From: Monarcha castaneiventris obscurior
Taxonomy: Eukaryota > Chordata > Aves > Passeriformes > Monarchidae
Direction of reading: 5' to 3'
Assembly: GCA_026261815.1 (NCBI GenBank)
Contig: JAMPIT010000511.1
Location: forward strand, 1,761,001-1,825,000
DNA: 64,000 nucleotides
Shown: positions 47,761-60,788 of the stretch, piece after piece
How the letters are laid out: each line of letters opens with the position of its first letter
Numbering within the stretch: the first letter of the stretch is position 1
The notes under the pieces: model-generated
What the model saw: only the letters and a program-made list of their open reading frames with translations
Told to the model about the DNA's origin: nothing
Database searches by the model: none
Made by a program: the position numbers and the translations under genes

Positions 47761-50242
47761 TTATCTAAAACTATAAAGAGAGATATGTTTTCCCTTTAGA
47801 TGTTCAGTCATTGATGTATTAACAAAACCTTTGAAGAAAGATACTAAATAGCTGCAACATAAAACTTTGCATTAGGCTATATGCTGTATGCATACATAAC
47901 ATATTTGGAAATAGTTTCTTGTTACTGGTTTTTATTTTTTACCATTTCTTGTGCTTAGTTATACATAAAAGATTCTTTTTTTCCCCACACATATGCTTCT
48001 CTCTATAATTCATATCCGTTTTATCAGTGTAATTCTCTGAACAGTGTCCTTGGGGAATTCTCTCTCTGAGTAAACATGGCAACTTCAGTTCATTTCATGG
48101 AATTTTAAATAAAGAATTCCTGGTTACTTTTTGTTTCTACATGTTACTGTTTTGTACAGACCTTAAGTAAATTGAGATGACAAAGGTAATTTTTCTCACA
48201 AAAAATTATCTCAGCAAAAGAGAAACTGACTGTATATACTTAAGTATAATGTTTTCTTTATATGATTTTAAATACATAATTATTAATATAAGTATACAAT
48301 TAATTCAGCTTAATCAAATGTTCAGTTTAGTCTCATAGTATGCTGTGGCTTTGGAAGATGAAAACAAGCAAAAAGCAGTCATATGTAGAAAAGGATCCTA
48401 CTGTTTCTGAGAGTGTGAACAGGATCTCATTCACAAAGGTAATGCCAAGAACAATGGCATGTTTGTCCCTTGGCATGTTGGCTAAACACCAGTTGGCCAG
48501 AGGACCCTGATGACTAGAGTAGTCTCTGGGAAAGCACCTATGTGAGAGTTTACTGAAATCTCTTTTGGAATTTTTGAGGGAAATCATGTAGATTAGCAGT
48601 GATAAAAGCATGTTCACTCAGTCTTCGTCTTTCAATGGAATATGCCAGTTTGCGCAGTTTTGTTTTGATATCTCTATGAAAAAATGCTGCACAAAGTTGA
48701 CTAGGAGTGACCACAATTGAGCTAGCTCCAATAGAAATGCATTACACCTTCCAAAACACCCCAGTTCCCTGAGGACTAAATAGAAGGCACACTGTAAGAG
48801 AGGTAAAAACCACTGAATAGAAGGGAAATGCAACAACTGTGCAGGGGGGAAAAGGTTAACAAAATTAATCACATACAGTATTAAGTAAAGTCTAGCAGTT
48901 TAATTGCACATAAACCTATTTAATAATTGGGTTTATTTTGTATCCTGGCTATGCATGGTCCTTTCAACTATATTAGGAATGTCACAAGATAAAAGGACAA
49001 AACCTGTTACCAAGGGCATTTACATATTCTTGGTCCTCAGTATTGACTGAGACTCCTAAATTTGGACTTTCAGATTTTGCACTTTATTCTTCTGACAGGC
49101 TCTGACGTGCTCTACTGCCCTGAAGCCACTTTGCAAAATTCATAGCAGCTTTCACATGCTCTGATGCTTCTTGGGACCAATTCAATCTTGAACAATAGAT
49201 GTGTGTGCAGTTGAGCCAGGAAATGTTACACAGGAGATCATAGGCTTATTCCCCAATAACATTTTGATTTGTAAAGTATTCCACTACACAAAACACACAC
49301 AGGAGACAGCATTAAAAAGCATTAGAGACCATAGCCAGCAAGACAGAAAGGTGTCTTAAAATACAGATTGACAGCAAGGCCTGGGATATGAGCAGGACGT
49401 GCTAGTGAATCAGTGGAAATGTTATAGAAAGAGTTTTCAATATTACACATTATTCAGCCATTTAACAAATCTCTGCTGGGACAGAATTTGGCCTTCAAAA
49501 AAAAAAAAAAAAAAACCCCAAACACCCAAAACAAAAACAAAATCCCTGACTTTTGACTTTTTTTCCCCCTATTGTTTAAAATAAAGGTGTTTTTGTAATT
49601 CATATATCAAGAGAAGGCCAATTTTCCAGTCTTGTTCCTTGTCCAGTGCATTTCCATGCAGAGCAGACACAGACATGGACTGCCAGGAGGAGTTATAGGG
49701 CAGGTTTGATCTGTTTGAAGGAAGTATTGTCTATGATCCAGGACATAACCTTGTCCAGTGTGATCCTGCTCTCTCTTCCTTATGTACAGCAGAGTATTCC
49801 TCTGGTTAATGACATGCAGACCATAACGCATCATACTGTCCAGGTATGCAGCTTAAATGTCAAATGGTCTGAACTCTGGAATAGTAATTTATGGCTGTCA
49901 CCCTCTCTTGGATGGTTTGCTTCTATGGAAATTGTTGCAAGGATTACAAGACTTTGGTTGCACAGGGGAAATAGCACTTTCTTTCGTGTGCAGTGGTACC
50001 AGCTGTGCCACTGTGTATCTCACAGGTGATAAAATGAAAGGGAAATGTATTTTGAGATGGAAGCAGAGCTTGAAATCATATGGGCTGCCTTGTAGGATTA
50101 TGAAGAGAACATTTCTCTTCCTCATGATAAACACATCCCTGAGTCAGTCCAATACAATCTGCAATTACAGATTGCTACATATTGGAGTCCATAATGAGCC
50201 TTCCCTAATTTCCTCTAGAACAATAATCCTCTTATATTCTTC
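47761..50242. other. Unique sequence, no gene seen
   Basis: 48230-48310 is very AT-rich. 49497-49515 is an A run followed by ccccaaacacccaaaacaaaaac, possibly the tail of a lost retroposed copy, but no body is recognised. Frames at 49646-50273 (127-138 codons) overlap on the plus strand in different phases and have no domain. Confidence 0.5.
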
Positions 50243-50325
50243 ACAGAACCATGGTTTGTGTTGGGATTTTTGAAGATCATCTAGTCAGACACTGCTGTCA
50301 TGGGCAGGAACGCCTTTCACTTGAC
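50243..50325 (-). repeat. CR1 LINE 3'-end fragment, inverted partner
   Basis: acagaaccatggtttgtgttggg, then gaagatcatctagtca and tgtcatgggcaggaacgcctttcacttgac match the antisense CR1 terminus (agaatggtttgggttgg...aagatcatctagttcca...gccatgggcagggacaccttccactagac). The tail is on the left, hence minus orientation. Confidence 0.82.
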
Positions 50326-50482
50326 AGTGGAGTAGGTTTCACAGAGAAGTTGTGGATGCCCCATCCCTGGAAGTGTTCAAGGTCAGGTTTCAAGCAACCC
50401 GGTCTGGTACAGTGTTGGAACTGGGAGTTGGAACTGGATGATCTTTTAGGTTGTTTCTAACCCAAACCATTTCTGGATTCTA
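50326..50482 (+). repeat. CR1 LINE 3'-end fragment, direct partner
   Basis: ggatgccccatccctggaagtgttcaaggtcaggttt, caacccggtctggtacagtg, gttggaactggatgatctttt and ctaacccaaaccatttctggattctatgaa give the full CR1 3' terminus with its octamer-type tail. It abuts the inverted copy at 50325, so the two truncated 5' ends meet. Confidence 0.9.
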
Positions 50483-53400
50483 TGAACAGAATGCTCCACA
50501 TACACTGTGGAGCAGGTTTCACTTTGGTTAATTTAGGGCTCATGAAAAGAATGAGGCCCAGATTGCCCACCCATTTCTCATGTCTAAATGCAGCATTGTC
50601 AATTGTTAGCCCCCTTTTTCTGTTTAATACATTTAAGTACTGCACTCTGCATATGAAGCATAGTGATGTCATCAGAAAGCATTCAAAAACATATGTTTTA
50701 ATGAAATGTGTTGACAACTGCTGAAGTAAAGTTTTTGTTAAGTCTCAAGAGTTTATCCATGACAAGCAGTATTAATGAATTGAATTAATTAAAAAGCATT
50801 TCAAGATGAAACAGGACCTGTTCTATGTAAAATGCTCTATACATTAGACAAGCATTATGGAAATCACTGCTTTGTACTACACTGTAATGCAGCCATTTAT
50901 AAAAGCTTCTCAAGATCCATGGATAGCAGTAATTTGGGTTTAGCATGTCTTTGAAATTCATTGAATACAGCATGTGCTATTTAAAAGCATGAAATCTGGA
51001 TGGTTACACTGCTATCAACATTTATTTGGCTTGGAGAGGGAGACAAGAGCTCAACATTACTGGAATGAGTGAGTGGGCATGGGAACAGGATGAATTGATG
51101 GAGGACCTGGCAAGCCCTGGCAGAGACTGGTGCTGACATTTTTAAGGAGTAGACTTGTCTGGCAATAACTCCGGGTCCTGAGCTGGTTTGAAATGGGAGT
51201 TGTTTTACTAAAAGAGTAATTTCTCATCTCTGCTGTTCCTCTGCCATAAACCCCTGTCCTTTACGGACCAGGCTTGTTCTTCACCATGTCTTCTCCTTTT
51301 TAAGGTTGTTTTTGTGCCCTCTCTAAGAGTAATACCATCAGCAGTGACCACTGGCATTACAAATATCTGTATTCTACGTCATGAATCACTACAATGGGCA
51401 AAATAGCCTTATGAGTGTGTGTGCAGTGTGGTTTGTGTGAGCTTCTGGCCATGACCCTGAGAAGCCAAGCATGAGCAAGGGTAGTGCAGTCCCAAAGAGA
51501 TACACTCTGGTAGAGCAGGACCAAAGAGATGGGTGTCCACTGGCAGCCAGGAGCAAAGGACAATTCTGCCTCACTGGGCCAAAATCAATCATAAAATGAG
51601 AGTTCTTGGCAGGAAGCTTATCTCAGAGGGAAATGTCTTTCTGTTTGCACACAGGGAAGATCCTTACTTAGGTTGAGTTAGGATTGTGTCTTGGATTTGG
51701 ACAAGTAAGGTAACAGTACACACACACCGCACATTAAAACAATATATCTTTAAAATATCATTAAGTATGTAACATATTCATAAATAAAAATATAAAGGGT
51801 GGAAGACAAGAAACTGAAAAACAGTATGATTTCATACATGCATGATGAAGTTTATTTCACTTTATGTGTCTCAAGATTTGGCTTGTAGGAGACTATTTCT
51901 AATGGATCCACCTTTAGCTGCCTGTTTTGTAATTCCTCTGGATCTTAATAAAGGAAATTACATGCTTCGAGGAGAACTAGCCAAAAAACTGTTGGTATAT
52001 TTGAAATATTGTAATATATTAATACTCACAATTCAATCAAGAATATGGCTGTGCAGTAGAGAAGAAAAAAAGTTCTTAATAGAAAATGAAGGTCAGGTTC
52101 CTCAAGCAATGTACGCAGATATTTAAAGGATGGTAATGTTTGCTACTAGCTGCTGCACATGCTTCTAAAAATTCATTTGAGACATTGTTTGGAATATCAG
52201 TAAATCTGACAGGCAGCCTCATTGGTTAGAAAAAGGGATAATTCATTTGGCCCTTAGTGTGTTAGGAAAAGAGCAGCCAAAATTGCATCCCAAAATGCTT
52301 TGGGAGATACATCCTATAAGCAGGTATGAATTTGCTCTGTAAAAAAAATAAGAGAGCTTGTTCTGCTACTTCACTATAACATGAGCAATATGTTTGCACT
52401 TGTCACAGGTAGCATTTGCATTTATTATCTGCATGTAGAGAACTTCTAAGCTTTCTTATACCTGCTAAACTGGCCCAGGTAGCATTTGGGCCTGACCCAA
52501 AGAAGTCTCTCCCCAACAGCTAGGTGCTGTGCTACCTGTAGAGCAGCATCTGCTAAAATGAAGTATTGCATTTTCTATTTCCCTTTAGACTCTTCTTGCC
52601 AAGTAGATTCCAGGAAGGAACAGAAAGCCTTTTCTGTGCAATCATTTTTGAGGGCTGAAATAGCCTGGCTCCACCTCAGTCTGTCTAGAGTGCCTGGCAC
52701 ACTCACTCTCAGGCTGGGTGACCAGACAAGACCTGCAGCACTGATGGGGTGATGGAAGTAAAAGTCTAAGATGCTGGGCAAAAACTGGTTGCTGCTGACT
52801 GATGGTTTACATTGAAGTGTCGTATGGTGGTGGTGGGAGACCTGTGTTTGTAAGAGCCATGCACGGTAAAACTCTGTCCATGAGCTCAACCGAGCCTGGG
52901 CTCCCAGAAGACAGATTTTTTAACCAGCTACTTGCATAGCCAAATGGTCATCTCTGGAGTTACCTAACCAGCTGGTCCTAAAAATTACTTGGACATATAA
53001 AGATCAAGACAAATTCTGTCTGTTTCCATTACCAGGAATATTTGCTAATTTTTAAATGATAAGTCTGTTGTCAGATCAGTCTGCATATAGGTGTGTGTTT
53101 CTTTGTTGTTTTCCCACTTAGCAAACTGTTTTTGTTGTGATTCAGCTCAGTTCTGTGCTGTTGGACCAGCATATTTAAGTCAATATATCCAAATTTTTCC
53201 TAATCAAATTTTTACAGCATTTTAAAATCTAAATTGTGACTTGCTCTGTGCACAGGTGAGAAGGTAAATAAAATTGAAGAGGGAGACTTTTGTGGAAGAA
53301 ACAGCAGTAAGAAGGGCAAATAGATATGGTGGTAATGGAATAAAAAATATTGCTTGTGCCATTTCATTATAGAGAAAAATAAACATATTTAAACCAGACA

Positions 53401-54339
53401 AGATATGCTGTGATCAGAAAGAAGGGAAGAAAATTGGTGTTTGAATTCTTCTTTTTGCCAGAAGTTCAAGATGGTATTGCAGCAGCCCTGAGACACTTGG
53501 TCAGACATGATGCCTTGTACTTTCATTTACTTCTAAGAGTAGAAGAATGATTCTTGTAATTGGAAAATTATTTTCTCTGACTCTTGGGAAGGATGGCTGG
53601 CTTTGAAATAGTTTCTAAAATACAAATTGGGGAACAATCTCATAGTGCACTTGATTTTTTTTTTTTGTTACAGCTGAGAATAGCATCTGTAGTAGTTAAA
53701 TTAATGACTATTAATCACTTCAAATGATGTAACTTACCCAGACTATGTAAAAACTACTGTTTGAATTATGTTTTGCAGGTAGTGATATTGTTAGACTTCA
53801 CCCTGAAATCCTGTCTGGAACCTGTATCTAGTCCCAGGTGTAGTAATTTTGTATTCTCCGTTCTACATGCAGTAGAATGGTAATCAGAATTTTGATGTCA
53901 TCACTAAACTGCTCATAAGGCACTGGAATTTAATGAGTGTTAAATAAAAACAAAATAAATCATTGTAGTCTTCTCCAAGGCAAAATTGCTCTATATAACA
54001 AGGCAGAAAGCAGCACTTCAAATCCCAGGGCACCACCCAACCCAGCATGTCTGAGATGGGGCAAGTGGGTTTTCTAGACAGACACAGTCTCTCTCATACA
54101 CATGCAATGTACTCCTGAGAAGAAGGAAGGCTGATTCCTTGCTGATATACTGGCAGGGAGGGTCATCTTAGGGGCTCTTTCTTCAAAGGAGCTAATAAGC
54201 AGCCTTGCCACACAAACTTGAAGGTAAAGCACAGTAGAGTTACCAGTTCTAAATAGTCCACAGCCTCACAATAATAAAACAAAAGTCTAGTCAACAGCCT
54301 TCAAAAGAGGTTGAAGATATTCATCAAACCTGATGAGGC
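50483..54339. other. Unique sequence, no gene seen
   Basis: 50740-51010 is repeat-free, with attaatgaattgaattaattaaaaagc and other homeodomain-type cores, and is a possible conserved element. 51240-51600 and 52480-52890 hold short overlapping frames without domains. No repeat is recognised. Confidence 0.5.
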
Positions 54340-54600
54340 TCCTATTAATTAGTGTTGTTAAGTGTTACACTTTTTTTAGTATTACTATTTTGAGATTTAA
54401 CTAAGAAACCTAATGGGGCTACTTCTGCACAATGTTAATTAGATATGGCAATTCCACTTACTCATACAGCCTCGGCATAGAACCATCACACATCAATATT
54501 TAATTTAATTACTGATGTTGTGGTGCAAGTCACATCTGATTTAAGAGATAAATATGCTTAATTAATAATGAGATAAAACATACAGTATGTCACCTTTTGT
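54340..54600. other. Possible conserved non-coding element
   Basis: AT-rich, repeat-free, with many TAAT/TTAAT cores (cctattaattagtg, gttaattagatatgg, atatttaatttaattactgatg, gcttaattaataatgag). It is an enhancer-like texture and nothing more can be said from one sequence. Confidence 0.22.
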
Positions 54601-57600
54601 CATTTGAGCTTTATTAGGTATAGTAAAAAAAGACACACGTGGACATTGGAGAGGCCATGACATGGTGCTCTGTGTCTCTGCATTATCTTTGTCCTTGGAT
54701 TTACCTGAGCTCACACTGCACTTTAAATATGACAAAGACATCTGCAAGTGTCAAGGGCACCAGCCTACATAAAGATACACTTGTGTCTTGAGTAATTCAT
54801 CATTTGCTTCAATTTTTCTGCATAATTAAAAAACTGAACTTTCATCTTGGATTATACGTAGCATCTATAAAAATTCATTTTATCAGGTTTGATCACAGTA
54901 TTCTCATCTGTGTTGAATGTGGCTTGGTACAGAGGCTGGGTGTGCAAGAATTCATTCTGCATCAGCATCCTTAAGTGAGCCTTCCCATTGGCATTGGACA
55001 TCCTCTACTCAGAGCTTTCTGGAAGACGCTGCTGGGAATAGTGTATATGATTGTTGTACCACAAGGTAGAGTTCTGGAAAGGTATATGCAGAAAGATTGC
55101 TTACCACTTTGTAAAGCCTGGGGGGAGAAGAGGACAGACAGCCAGGCCTTGAGGCTGTTTATGATGATGAACCTGCTTCCAGGCAGGACTAGGTCCCCAT
55201 TTCATAAAGGGCTTTGTAACAAGGACTGACATTCTTAGCCTCAAAGACTTACAGCGAAATTCAAAACGGGTGGATAAACAGGTACCACACAACCAGTGCA
55301 CCAGATCTGCTGAAGTAAAGGAAACTACTTCTGTTCATTTTTGATAGAAGATCAAAGCCTTAGCGGGTCCCCCTCTGTTTGCAGTGTCCTTTGTAGGCTT
55401 GTATTTCCAGGGGTTCACAAGCTAGCTAAAAGTTTGTGTGGGCTGAAACTTGCTATGCAAGATCTTTACCTGGGGGCCATTTGGTTTGATGTTTTTGACA
55501 AAATTTTAAGAGCTCCTAAGTTAACTGTGCCAAACAAATAGTTTCCTAGAGGCTGAGAAGGTTTTTGAAACTTCCTTCAGGGAAAATTCCCACTTGGCAG
55601 AAAACCTATGAGAGCAAAAGCAACTCACAACATTGTAACCTACTGAAACACATACTGCTCTCAGATCCATTTGTGGTCCTTTTCTCTATGTTATATATAA
55701 CTATTCTAATATTAATATCGATAGTAACTAGTATGATGGGAACCTGCTATCAGGAATGATTAGTGGAGGAGACCATCTCAGTATGGTCTGAAAGCTTCCC
55801 TTAAAAACAAAAAGAGCCAACCAAAAAAATCAAGAGTGGGAAAGCCTTCAGCTTCCTTAAAGGCCTTCAGCCTGCCTTAAAACCCACTCATCCAAAAGAA
55901 AACACTAGAGAGGGGAAGACTAATGCATGAAACATCAGTGTTTTACTGCTGATAGGCAGGGAGAAATGGAAGTGCCAGTGACTGCAAGTGAGGGAGACTC
56001 TTCTTCGAGGATAATAAAATAGGACTGCTGTTCTTTTCAGTGACATGACCTGGTATTGTAGGTGGTCACCGTGGCTGGCACTGTGATCTATTGGTATGAT
56101 GGATGTGCTGCAGAGTTTCCAAAGGGTGTGACTGAGGTGTGGAATTCAGCTGTGCTGAACTCACACCTTCTGTCAGCTGCCAGAAGTGGGAGAGGCATCC
56201 TGGGACCTGTTCCCTCTAATTACATTCCCTGGTCTTGACAAGTGAATGCATTCAGAATAGGAGAATGGGGGATGGAGGAATTTGTGGAACCCATAGTTCC
56301 ATCAGTGGAACCAAACAGTGTTCAAACCAGTTCAAACTGAACAGTGAGAAGTGGTATGTTAGGAACACTTTCCCCATGAGACCAGCAGCCTGGATGAGTA
56401 GCTAAGAAATGTATGGGAAATGAGAATTAATCCTCTTTGAGAAGAACCTGTAATCTTCCTCCAGAAGAGAAAGACTGCTACAGCTGGAAGGGCAGGTAAG
56501 AGCAGCACTGCCTCCAGCTCTGTCTGAGCATACTGCTTGCACAGTAACACTGAGGCCAAATATTACCATAATGTACACAATAGTGTGTGCTTATCTGAAG
56601 AGAGAACGGAGGAAATAATGGATCATCTCTCACAGTGGTTGGCTTCCAGAGAATATGGAACACAGGTTATATCAATACCATGGGTATACCCTGGGTAGAG
56701 ACAGGATGTGGTAGTTGTACCAGGATCAGTAGCTAAAATGAAAGTGTAGCATCAAATTAAGTTCTTGCAATGGAGATACACAGGTTGAGGCTTTATCCTA
56801 CTGTGTGCTTAGCAGTTGTATTGACATGTGAGGCACAAGATTCCCATTCCATCTTCCTTACAGGGTCCTTTGGTAAACATTCATTTCTTCCAGGTTTATA
56901 TTGTCATGGGAAAGTTATCTAAGTTCTCCTGTGGCAGTGTGGACTCTGTGTGCTATGAATTATACCCATGAGCTGAGTGGATTAGAAAATCGGCTGCCCC
57001 TTCACAGAGCCAAAGGCATGCAGGAAAGTATTAACATCCTTAGTCTCTTCTTTCCTCTTCTTCCTTCCAAATCCATACCTGTCTTCACTGAGGAACAGCT
57101 GAGAACAATCTGGCCCAGACCAATGATTCCAGTAAGCACATGTAATGCCACTAGCACCGGCACGAATGAAATTCCCCTCTCCCTCTTTCTGCAGAAGACT
57201 CCTCCTGCACAGGGCCCATGGCTCTGTTATGGTGTAGCAGCAGCAGCAGCAGCCACTTAGCACAGGCAACTGAAGTCTTTCTCATCTGCCCAGCCCATCT
57301 GAGTCTCCTAGGCTTGCCTGTGGGATATGAACTCGCGTCTCTAGGTCTCCTTGTCATTCGCATGCTTCCTTAAGGCTTGCTTTTGTATTAAAGTGACTGA
57401 ATCTGGTCTCAGGATTCAGAAAGGCAGCATGTCACTGGTGATTACTAATAGCAATTAGTGCAAATTAGGATATACACCTACATGACATCCAGCAAAATAC
57501 GCTGAAGCAGATTAACGATTAAAACAGTTATTTGACAAGGAAATAAGAGTCACCCCATCCTTTCAGTAAATAACTGTGTCTGGCTGCTGCACTTTAGTGT

Positions 57601-60377
57601 ACCTGCCCAATATTCTCCCTGTTTTGGTCATTTATACTTGGACATGGTTTTGAGAAGCCACAACTTATTTAGCCCCACTTTTCTGTGAATGAGTAGTTAA
57701 AAATTGTTTCTTCCTATGATAATTATTTTGCACTTGTCTATACTAGTAGGCAATGGAATTGTGTTGCAGAAGACTCACAGCTGGTTATGACAGCCAGAAC
57801 CAGATGTTCACAAAATAGGCCAGACACAGCTGGTTCTCTGTAGCTGGCAAGGGATGTAGAACAAGTAAGTTCAGAGACAGCAAGCCTGAAAAAAATCTAA
57901 GGTAATCAAGCTGAATATGCCTGGAGTTTTAGGCCACCTGGAAGGTTGCCAGAAGGCTATTTATTCTGATGTCTACACCTGCTGAATGGGAATGCTTTGT
58001 ATGAACTCAGACCTTAAAGTAATACTGTCTCTCGCCCTTTTTCAGCACTCCGCTCCCTCTAGGCAGTGTTTCTTGCTTGATAAATTGTGCTCTACAACTT
58101 AGGTTTGATTTAAAAAAAAAAGAAACCAAGCCTTTAACTTATTTCCTGGCTATTGATGAGCATAGAAGGAAAGTAGTGCAACACTGGAGAACAGAAAGGG
58201 AGCACAGTGTCACAGATTGACCCTTGAAGAGTTAAAGTCTATAGGGAGTGCAATCTGCTAGATACGTTGAGAGCCACTGGACAGATTTTCTTTGTCCCAT
58301 TTATAGTGAACTGGGAGAGAAATTCCCACAAGCGCTTTTACCTACTGTTGTGTGCACACTCACCTTTCTGTGCTCAGTGAAACAGATTGATCCAACAATG
58401 TTCCATCTGGCTCAGCTCTGCTGGCTGCAGTCTTCTTCTCACAGCCAAGCAGCACCTGCTTTGCTGTCAACATGAAAGCTCTTGGGACTTCCATTTTACA
58501 AAAAATTTTGGTGTTGATAGTGGTGGTGAGTATGTTCCTACGGTGACGAACATTTGACTATGATGATTTCTCAGTGTCAAGGGAGGATTTTTGGATAAAC
58601 AAGACCAAGAAGATCAGAGATAGAAGGACCACTATTTTAAAGTTGCTGACACGTTAGAGGTCTCTTTGAAGACACTGGTTTCCCCAACCCTCTGTGCTTC
58701 TGTAAGGAAATGAGAGCACCTCACACATTAGACACCTGTTACCTTAAGGAGTGATATCCACTGCTGCAATAGTAAGCTCTTATAAACACACAAAAATCTG
58801 TCTTTTCTTGTATTTGGTTTTTATCAATATTTTCCTGATCATGGTACTGATGCATTCAGTATAATTCTCTTGAGAAACCTCGGGCTCTCACAGTCTCCTC
58901 AGCAAGCAGCAACATAGATTTTGCCACCTCCCTATATCAGTGTGTGCTGAGCAGTAACTATGCTGTAGCTGACATGCAACATATGCAGCTGCACTGGCGA
59001 TGATTGTGCCCACTGCTGTCAGTACCATTCCTGTTTCTCAGATGCAGCAAATTAGCATTTCTTTTTTTCTTCATGCATGGGATAGTTCTTCCAGTGTTAT
59101 TACTGTTCTGTACCAGTTTTGGTGGGACTAGTTAATTTTCTTCATAGTAGCTCACATTGTGCTGCCTTTGCAGTTGAGACGAAAAGAGCGCTGATAATGC
59201 ACTGATGTTTTAGTTATTGACAAACATTGCTTACACAGCATCAAGGCCTTTTCTGCCTCTCAAACTGCTCCTTCCCTGTGAGGAGGCTGGAGGTGAAGGA
59301 GAAGCTGGGAGAGGATACAGCTGACTCCGACTGACCAAAGAGATATTCCACAATATATGACATCATGCTCTGCAGTAAAAGCTGTGGGGTAGAAGGAAGA
59401 AGGGGGGACATTCAGAGAAACGGTGTTTGCGTTCCCAGGTCAGCATTGGGTGTGCCAGAGCACTGCTGTCCTGGCGATTGCAAATACCTGCCTGCCCATG
59501 GGAATTGGGAAATGAATTCCTTGTTTTGTTTTGTTTGCACATACACTTTTTGCTTTACCTCTTAAACTATTGTTATCTCAACACATGAGTTTTCACATTT
59601 TTACTCTTCTGGATTGTTTCCCCCATCTCACTGTGGTAAAGTGAGTAAGCTGCGGCATGATGCTGAGTCGCCTGCCAAGGCTGAACCACAACATGCCCCA
59701 AAGGCATGATCAGTTCAGTGGGTTCTCTGTAAACACACCATAGTTCTCTCTCAATTTCCCCGCCTTTGCTGGAGGATACAATGGACTTCCTAGAATTCTT
59801 ATGGAATATCTGTTCCTTACCCTGACCCAGATAACTGATGTGTTATGCTATGATGCTGTGCCAGAAAGCAGTTACAGTTTTTCTTTGATTATTTGTTTGG
59901 TTTCCATTAGCAGAGAGGTGAACTACAGAGAGTACTCAAGCTGATACCTTTGAAGGACACGAGATTTAAAAACAAATAAAAGATTTACTGTGTGCTATAA
60001 GCAATAATCAATAATTCAAACCTTGTTAAAACATTGTTGAAGAGCATTTCAGAAGAAAAGTAGTTATACTGCATTTCATGCTTAATTCAACGTCAATTAG
60101 CTGATTGTTAACTTCCCTCCAGCTAAATCTTGTTTAGCACAGAAAAGAAAAATCAAAAGCATTCTAGCTTTAACAAGCCTAGTGTTTCAATCATTCATCT
60201 CTGCCCGCAGGCTCAAAATCAATGTCAACAGACGTTTCATTGCAATTTTATCAGCCATTTCTGCATGTCACTGTTTTCTTGGTTGTCCTGATTGTCCCTC
60301 AAAACCATCTGTGGGAATCAGAATTCATCTTGAGCAAAAAACCAAACAGACCACACTTACTCTTGCATAACCCATGG
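54601..60377. other. Unique sequence, no gene seen
   Basis: 55843-55884 holds two adjacent imperfect copies of about 20 bp (gccttcagcttccttaaag / gccttcagcctgccttaaa). 57235-57254 is a six-unit AGC run inside a short frame. 58110-58120 is an A run. No element or exon is recognised in 5.8 kb. Confidence 0.5.
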
Positions 60378-60545
60378 TAGGGTTCGCTTTCATCGAGTAG
60401 TACGAGGGCTGCTGTACGGCCGAACTCCCTAAACGGTTCCGTGCATTCGGTTGACCTGGAAGGGCAGCCGGGCGTCGGGGCCAGCCCTGCAGCACCGCGG
60501 ACAGCGCCAGCAGCGACTCTGCCCGACCCGGCGCTGAGCGGCCCT
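60378..60545. promoter_or_regulatory. CpG-dense block, possible small CpG island
   Basis: About 19 CpGs by eye in roughly 165 bp (for example tacggccg, gggcgtcgggg, accgcggacagcgccagcagcg, cccgacccggcgctgagcgg). The surrounding kilobases are CpG-poor. No LTR ends or TATA box are seen. It could be the promoter of an unrecognised transcript, an alternative promoter, or a young GC-rich insertion. It directly precedes the pyrimidine minisatellite. Confidence 0.35.
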
Positions 60546-60559
60546 TCCCTAAACCCTCC

Positions 60560-60788
60560 CCCTCCTCAGCCTTCCTCCTCCTCAGCCTTCCTCCTCCTCA
60601 GCCTTCCTCCTCCTCAGCCCTACTCTTCCTCAGCCCTACCCCTCCTCAGCCCATCCTCTTCTCAGCCTTTCTCCTCGTCAACCCTTCTGCTCCTCAGTCT
60701 TCCTGCTCCTCAGCCTTCCTCCTCAGCTCTCCTCCTCCTCCGCCCTGCTCCTTCTCAGACTTCCTCCTCCTCCTCAGCCCTCCTCTGC
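60560..60788. repeat. Pyrimidine-rich minisatellite, about 14 copies of 16 bp
   Basis: Unit cctcagccttcctcct, near-perfect in the first three copies and increasingly degenerate to the right. Almost every unit has only one or two purines (the AG of cag), so the strands are strongly asymmetric. The 127-codon plus-strand frame over it is Ser/Pro/Leu low complexity and is not called a gene. Confidence 0.92.

Noticed and set aside
49497..49540. A-rich tail as evidence of a processed pseudogene
   Set aside because: No gene-like body, target duplication or poly(A) signal was found upstream.
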